In this document: positions 58,201-64,000 of the stretch, one piece after another
Layout of the letters: each line of letters begins with the position of its first letter
How positions within the stretch are numbered: the stretch's first letter is position 1
Source of the DNA: Trichosporon coremiiforme
Lineage: Eukaryota > Basidiomycota > Tremellomycetes > Trichosporonales > Trichosporonaceae
DNA length: 64,000 bases
NCBI GenBank assembly: GCA_039545355.1
Contig: BCJJ01000015.1
Location: forward strand, 434,001 to 498,000
Direction: 5' to 3'
Translations under genes and position numbers: made by a program
Notes under the pieces: generated by a model
Databases searched by the model: none
Seen by the model: the letters and a program-made list of their open reading frames with translations, nothing else
Told to the model about the DNA's origin: nothing

Positions 58201-61200
58201 CCTGGAATGTGGCGTGCAGTGTTGAGTGCCACTCGCTCTCTTTCGTCGCCCATTCGTCACATTCTACGGGCTCGTATCAGCATTCACCCTCAGACATATT
58301 GCAGTAATGCAGATCCAGTAAAGGGGATGAGATCTTAAATGACCTTTATGCGAGTGTTCATACGCTGGTGCCACGCCAGCGTTTCAGGTTCTGTGCTCGC
58401 GCCGTGTTCTGGTGTCCAAGTCGGGAGGGGATCTCCTTTGGTGTGATTGAGTTTTTACTTGGCACAGCTGGTGCTGGCAGGGAAAGGCGACTATCCCAAA
58501 GCAGGCAGGGCCTCGGCTGTTCATGTCTCCGCTCGCTAGCAGTAGAGAATGTACTGTGGTGAGACGGCCGAATCTCTACCCTTCCGAGTTTCGGCACCAC
58601 CCAGCTGCCGAGGTACCTTTACTGAAATGAAAATCGCAGCGAACACGCAGCCACATTCCTTCTCGGGGCACCGGGAACGTTCTGCGCAGAACACGGGGCG
58701 GGGGATCACCGAATCCGCGGGTGGGCAGAGCCGAACAGGCAGACAGTCCGATCCGATGCCGCCATCACTCCGGGGTAGATCCATGTGGGCAGTCTCGCTG
58801 CTCCGAGAGCCGTGGCATGGCGGCGGCATGGTCTTGGAAATCAAAAGGATCGGCGCGCCTCGCGAGTGCCACCCCGGAGCCTTACCTGTGGGGGATACTG
58901 TGCAGACTATCTCCCTCGGAAGAGACGATATTCTCAGTAAGGCACTGCGACGCGTTCCGGAACTGGCAGTCCGAATAGGCGTAATGTCTGCGGCTCGAGA
59001 TGCATTGACGATCACGTGAAGGCGACTAGTCACTATGCCCGCACACTAAGTGCGGCAGTCGTTCGCGCTAACCCCGCTGGTCAGTCACCAACGGGACTGG
59101 CGTCAGCACCATCGCGTCTCCGAGCCAAATCGGCGGGTGAACGTTCCTGCTCTTGCACACCAACCGCGGTCATGCTGGGCGAGGAATGGCCAATCGCCCT
59201 CTCCCTCCCCCCGGCAAGAATTTGGAATCCCGCTGCACAATGGAGGGGACTCTACCTCATTAGCAGCCCAAAGCCTGGTGCGCAGTAAATGAAACGAGAT
59301 CCGTGAGAAACAGTGAGCAAGGTTGCAAGAGGAATCGCCATCCGAAGGCGACACCAAAATGATCTAAAGTGCCACTAAACTATGCGCTGTGTCTCGTAAC
59401 GAGGTCCAGTGCGGTGGATGCTGGGACAGGGGTACACGCCGTTTTGTGCTTGGGGTCACGGATTCTCTAGTGCTCCGGTGGGTGCTTGTGTCTCAGCCGC
59501 GCGAGTGTGCCTTTCCCGACTGCATTGCAGGATTTCGCACGGACATAGCCAACGGCTCTATCGGTTGTTTGTATAGACCGCCATACCTCTTAGTCCCCTG
59601 CATTGTTCGATGAACACTTGGCAATGGAAGTGATAGTGGCTTGCAGTATCCCAAAGTGAGACAGACTAGCGAGCGATAACAACCCACTCTTAGCCGGCTG
59701 ACCCACGACTCATCGGCCCATTTTCATTAACGCAGCCCCGCCCGGAGGCGACATTGCTGCCGATCGGGACCTGGTCAAATGATCTGGGTACCTCACGGCT
59801 GTGCACGGGATGCATATTCAAGTGTGCTTTACTGCGATTGTAGCGATATCGGCGAGATTTCGAGATCCGATGAAAGTTGAAAAGCGAATCACGCCAGGCC
59901 GTGCATCGATCGCGTTCCGGCGGAGTGGGTGGAGGGCGACGACGGCCCACGCCCCCTCCTCGTCTGCCCGCGACTGACCACCCACAATCCCGGGGTGCGG
60001 TGGGGAACATGGTTAGTAGCTCCGCCGCGATACGCGGAGCAGAGCTGCGGGGCGTCGCGCCACCGTTTATCTCCGCTTATTCAGGTGACGTGCGCTGGAT
60101 ATGTCTCGGTGGTGCAACGAAGTGCGCACTTCTGGCGGGTGACTCGGAAGTACACCAAACCAGTAATCAGTGCAGGAGCTACGCAGGACCAGCGCAGGAG
60201 CCTTGCAGGAAGTGGTGCAGGAGCGAACGCGCGCCGTCGCGTCGTCATCCGGTTTCCTAGATTCCATTACGTGACTGGGACCCAACTTGTGCGGGCCGCC
60301 TGACCCGTGCCGACCCACACGCTGTCCTGCTAGTCCTGCTGTGATCCTGTCGAGATGCACCCGGAACCCAATCGCTGCGCCCAATCCACTGAACGAACAA
60401 TTGGAATCAATCAGATACGGTGACCTCGCCGGCAGCTTAGTGCGTTGTGGTTGAATCTTCGGAACGGCGTTGCGGTGGTTTTCGCCGGCCCGCCCCGAGG
60501 CCGAGAACCCGCCACGAGATTGGGGCCCTCACATCCCTCGCCCTGCGGTGCAAGGGGAACAAGGGGTTTACAATGGGTGCAGGCGACAGGTCTCAGAGTC
60601 ACGCGCAGCGCAGCAAGATAACGATCTAGCGAGCGATTGCTGCACATGACAGAACCTGACGAGCCTGACGAGCGAGTCGGCAAATCTGCAGGGCGGGGTG
60701 CGGTAGGAACAGCACAATCAGGTCAGGGTCCTGGGTCCGAGTCCGTCTTCCAGCCGGAGTTGGCCAACATCCTCTCACATCTCTATGGCCAGCAAAAGGT
60801 GGGTTCTTCACCGTATCTCATTTCGATGCATGCAGAATTTTAGGAAGCACATCTCGGCCTGCTCATCATTGGAGCTCGTCAATCTGGTGGGGATTCCAGC
60901 TGCTTCGATCAAGGCACCGCCGGAACTAGAAGCGTGCACGTAAGTCGGGAACGCGACAGATTAAGTTGGGCACTACGGGCGCGAGTGCGTACAAACACGA
61001 CAAGTCGGACAAGTTGCTTCGCTCCAACTGCTCGCGCTCCATGTGAAGTAACCTGCTCGAGCCGCGACCGTTTCCTAATCACCTGCTGCGCTTGCGATCG
61101 TTGTTCCAACGGATGAGTAGTTGTTGTGCCTGTGATTGCTACATGGGTCGCAAGTGCTTGTTGGGCATGCGATATGATGACCGCATTGCTGGCGCCAAAA

Positions 61201-64000
61201 TTGCTCCACATCCCAGCGTACGGTTGTTTTCGATGGCTAATGCAATTCTTATGCGTTCTCACGCGGAGCTAGACCCGCTAGACCCTCCATTTGCGGAGTA
61301 GTGCGGGGTGAGTGGATGGGAACCGAGTCCTTGATATCCTGCTGTTCCTAAGTGTCACGTTTGGGAGTCGCCATCACGCTCAGCGTCATGCAAAGGGTCA
61401 AGGGCTCGAGTCGAGGGTGAGGACGTCCTGCGGTCTTCCCCTCCAAGATAGGAAGGAGGATACAGAAGAGGAGGCTGGTCAGAGTGCGCAATGCATTTTT
61501 CGTGAACAATAAGTTAGGTTGCGACTTCTGGCACGTCCGGAGTGTCTGGGGTACATGGTGACAGATAGCACTGCGGAAGTCTAGACCACGGCTCGAGGCT
61601 GTCCATTAGGGCGACCTCTTTCAATTCTGATAACAGGAAACAAGAGCCACCTCCACGACCTGGCCCGCACAACACAGTTATGAAACTCCCATTACGTTGC
61701 CGGAGTGCTCTCGACAGCCGTGCATGCCCGCCAGGTAGTCACTGCACGGTTCCTGGCGAGAAAGGAAGGAAGGCGAGGGATGAAAGCGTTTCCGGCTTCG
61801 GGTGACACACTGCAGCCATGGGTTGGTTTTCGAGGGTACGTTACGACCCTTTAGCATCATTGCCGCTTCGGTCACTGGCTGAAGGCAGTCACGAGACCCC
61901 TTGGCGGCCCTTGATGAATCAGATAGAAATGCATCTTGGCGTGAAGCCAGCACCAGGCAGATGCGAAGTTTCCAAATCCAACCTTGGCTGGCGAATGAAT
62001 CGAGACTGAGTAAGATGCAATGCTGCTTATTGTTCTTACATGTCCCTGCCGCCCTGCTTGGCATTGGAGCGTTGGAAGATTCCAGTTTCTAGGCTCAGTT
62101 CCCAACGTCACAACAGCATAGCGTCGGGGCCGGGACAGCCCTACCGAAACCTCTCCCCTGCAATGCATGTGACAGCGCTGGAGACATCCGACAGTCATTA
62201 GCATTCCGTGCGTGCGTTTGAGATCGTGACACGTCGTATACGATTTGCGTGAGCAAACCCTGATGGCTTATCGAAAGACGCCGAGGACCGCGTTCCAGTC
62301 GTAACAGTAATCCAAAACCTTCCGGTTTATTATCTGGGCTATTTGGGCTGCAGATGGCGGCATTAATCGAGTAGTTATTTAGTTATTCGATTTAGTACGA
62401 TTAAGCTAATTTTTTATTCCCCGCAGGCGGCCAGGGTCCCGGGAGCAATCCGACTGGGAGAGATCTCACCACTGGCAAGTTTCCGCGTGTGCGCCCCTGC
62501 ATTTGGCCGCGCTCTCGGTTGACCCAATCATGAGCAGCTCTCGGTGTACCGCTCGCAGCAACGCTCCACGAAACTCTGCTCCGACGCCTGGACACCGCAT
62601 ACTGCAGTGGGCTGCTGCGTGCTGCGGCGCAACATAACTGAAGACTTGGGGCATGTGCGTTGCAGTACGCCAAACCCAAGACACTGGCCGTTGGGCTTTA
62701 ACGGCTGAAGAGGGGCCATCGCCTCGGCTTGTTTCCAAGATATCATCCATGGGCACATCATGGATAGTCCGATAAGTCGGCAGAACGGCCACCACGCTGG
62801 GCAGTCTGGGCTTGCCTGCTCGAACATGTCTCTAGGAACTGGGAACGGACATCGAACGTTCCTGGCCAGCATTCATGCTGGAGCCGTGGCGTCTGCTTTC
62901 AAAGCACCTCCCAGCCTCGACAAATCGAGGTTGGCACTCTGGCACAACGCTGGCACGTAGGCACAGGTGGGCTTACGGCCATAATGGGACGCCGTCGTAT
63001 GATTGATGCCGGGCCCACCCCATACCTCGGCGCGCCAACTTTGGGTTCGCACTCAGGTATCCGCTTATTCGCTGCAGGGGGAGATGGCACGCCTCTTAAC
63101 GTAAGTGGCGTTCCCCGCTTGACAGACGCCACCGCCAAGGTACTCGAGGGACCAAGGTACGCAGGCGTTTCTGGACCTTAGACGCGGCACGACGGCACGC
63201 GTATGTGCTCCAGGAAAAGGAGACGCCCAGAACATGTATTGGAGTCAATCTGGAGGTTCCAACATATTGTATAAGGCGCGGGCCTGTTTGCGCCTGCCTG
63301 TCCTATCTGATGAGGACGACCAAGTCATGTCTGGAAGCTTGCGTGATGTCGTCGTAGGAACGTAGTAACGAGCCAAACCCCTGCCCAGAATGAATCAAAT
63401 ACGGCGTGCACCGTTCCCTCCACTTCCCTAAATTCCTGCCTTCCCTTCTCTTCCTTCCTGCCCACCCAACTTCTCCTTGTGTATGTTACAGCATCCAGAA
63501 CCCAAACTTGACGTCTGCAAATGGCAGGCTGCTAAGTAACGTTCATAAACAGGAGTACGACGCGTTCCCGCCGCCTTCGCCTGTGTCAGGCGCCAGGTTC
63601 AGGCGCCTTTTCCGATTCGGGTCTGGTCTCCTGCCTTGGGGTGTCGAGATCGGGTTCCGCTCTGCACTCTAACAATCCACTAATGGCCCCGTCAAGATCG
63701 AAGCAACGTACGCGGGTGACAAACGGCGAGCTTGTGCGACTGGCAGACTTTGAGCCGCTGGCGCATTCAATCGCCCATGGAATGGGGAGCCTCGGACCCG
63801 ACATTCCCTAAAGGAGAGCGTTAGTTCCAGCAATGTCTTGAGGTCTACGACGCTTCCCCCTCTGCGTGCGTTTCACTGCCAAACGTTAGCACCCAGATCT
63901 ATCGTGCCAGTGTGCACCAAGTCAAACCCTTAGATACATGATTACGTTCCGCGTTATTCCCGCAGTCAGCTGTGTAGGATTCCCGTCACTATCAGCAGAT
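55287..64000. other. Gene desert with reduced GC
   Basis: About 8.7 kb to the window end. Open frames in all six frames are short (none reaches 170 codons) and lack donor/branch/acceptor trios. Sample lines count about 47-52 percent GC against about 65 percent in the neighbouring SWA2 exon. No reverse transcriptase, transposase, LTR pair, telomere repeat or tRNA was recognised by eye. One AT-rich 20-bp tandem duplication is present. Candidates: centromere or subtelomere flank, or heavily decayed mobile elements; undecided from sequence alone. Confidence 0.55.
55644..55683. repeat. Two-copy 20-bp AT-rich tandem repeat
   Basis: ACATCATGTTAAAATAGATT is followed directly by a copy differing at two positions (units 55644-55663 and 55664-55683). 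Much more AT-rich than the surroundings. Confidence 0.9.

Noticed and set aside
62466..62872. Two overlapping roughly 110-codon minus-strand frames
   Set aside because: Same-strand overlapping frames in the desert without motifs; typical chance pair.

Overview
The window looks like nuclear DNA of a basidiomycete yeast, most likely a Tremellomycete (Cryptococcus/Trichosporonales side). Evidence: genes are GC-rich and tightly packed. Most introns are 36-60 nt, with GTGAGT/GTAAGT donors and a CTGAC/CTAAC branch site almost touching the CAG acceptor. The zinc-finger block of the Nrg1-type gene also resembles the Cryptococcus protein as I know the family. No rRNA, tRNA, CRISPR array, telomere repeat, intact transposon or viral gene was recognised. 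All gene models below were built by hand: exon phases were checked base by base and every multi-exon model closes in frame.

Layout. 1-18.3 kb: a Dma1-type FHA-RING ubiquitin ligase (5' end outside the window), Sec18/NSF, a GCK-III kinase (Kic1/Nak1), a NUDT19-type Nudix hydrolase, a USP36/Ubp-type deubiquitinase, a degenerate mitochondrial-carrier-fold protein, the splicing factor Bud31 and one unrecognised gene. 18.3-28.65 kb: about 10.4 kb with no convincing coding sequence, lying upstream of an Nrg1-type C2H2 repressor; it holds short-motif clusters, small tandem arrays and two pyrimidine-rich leader-like blocks. 28.65-55.3 kb: dense housekeeping genes: NRG1, RPAP3, a Rad53/Cds1 FHA kinase, a BSD-domain (Dos2-like) protein, the PI4P 5-kinase Mss4, Iba57/Caf17, Set5, Dus1, Ice2, Ptc5 and the auxilin Swa2. 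55.3-64 kb: a gene desert with visibly lower GC and no exon/intron architecture, possibly the flank of a centromere, subtelomere or decayed repeats.

Functionally the genes are mostly unconnected core functions: membrane fusion and clathrin uncoating (Sec18, Swa2), phosphoinositide and ER membrane biology (Mss4, Ice2), mitochondrial metabolism (Iba57, Ptc5, carrier-like protein), checkpoint and morphogenesis signalling (Rad53, Dma1, Kic1), and RNA biology (Bud31, Dus1). No operon-like or biosynthetic cluster is visible. Most neighbours are divergent or convergent pairs. A CACGTG palindrome recurs in nearly all of the gene-flanking promoters between 4.7 and 52.3 kb.

The most interesting signals are regulatory rather than coding: the NRG1 upstream region with a same-strand cluster of TCAGG motifs and a candidate distal 5'UTR exon, the CACGTG enrichment, the very short branch-point-to-acceptor spacing, the atypical splice sites in BUD31, and the composition break at 55.3 kb. 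I found no clear evidence of a wholly new enzymatic system.
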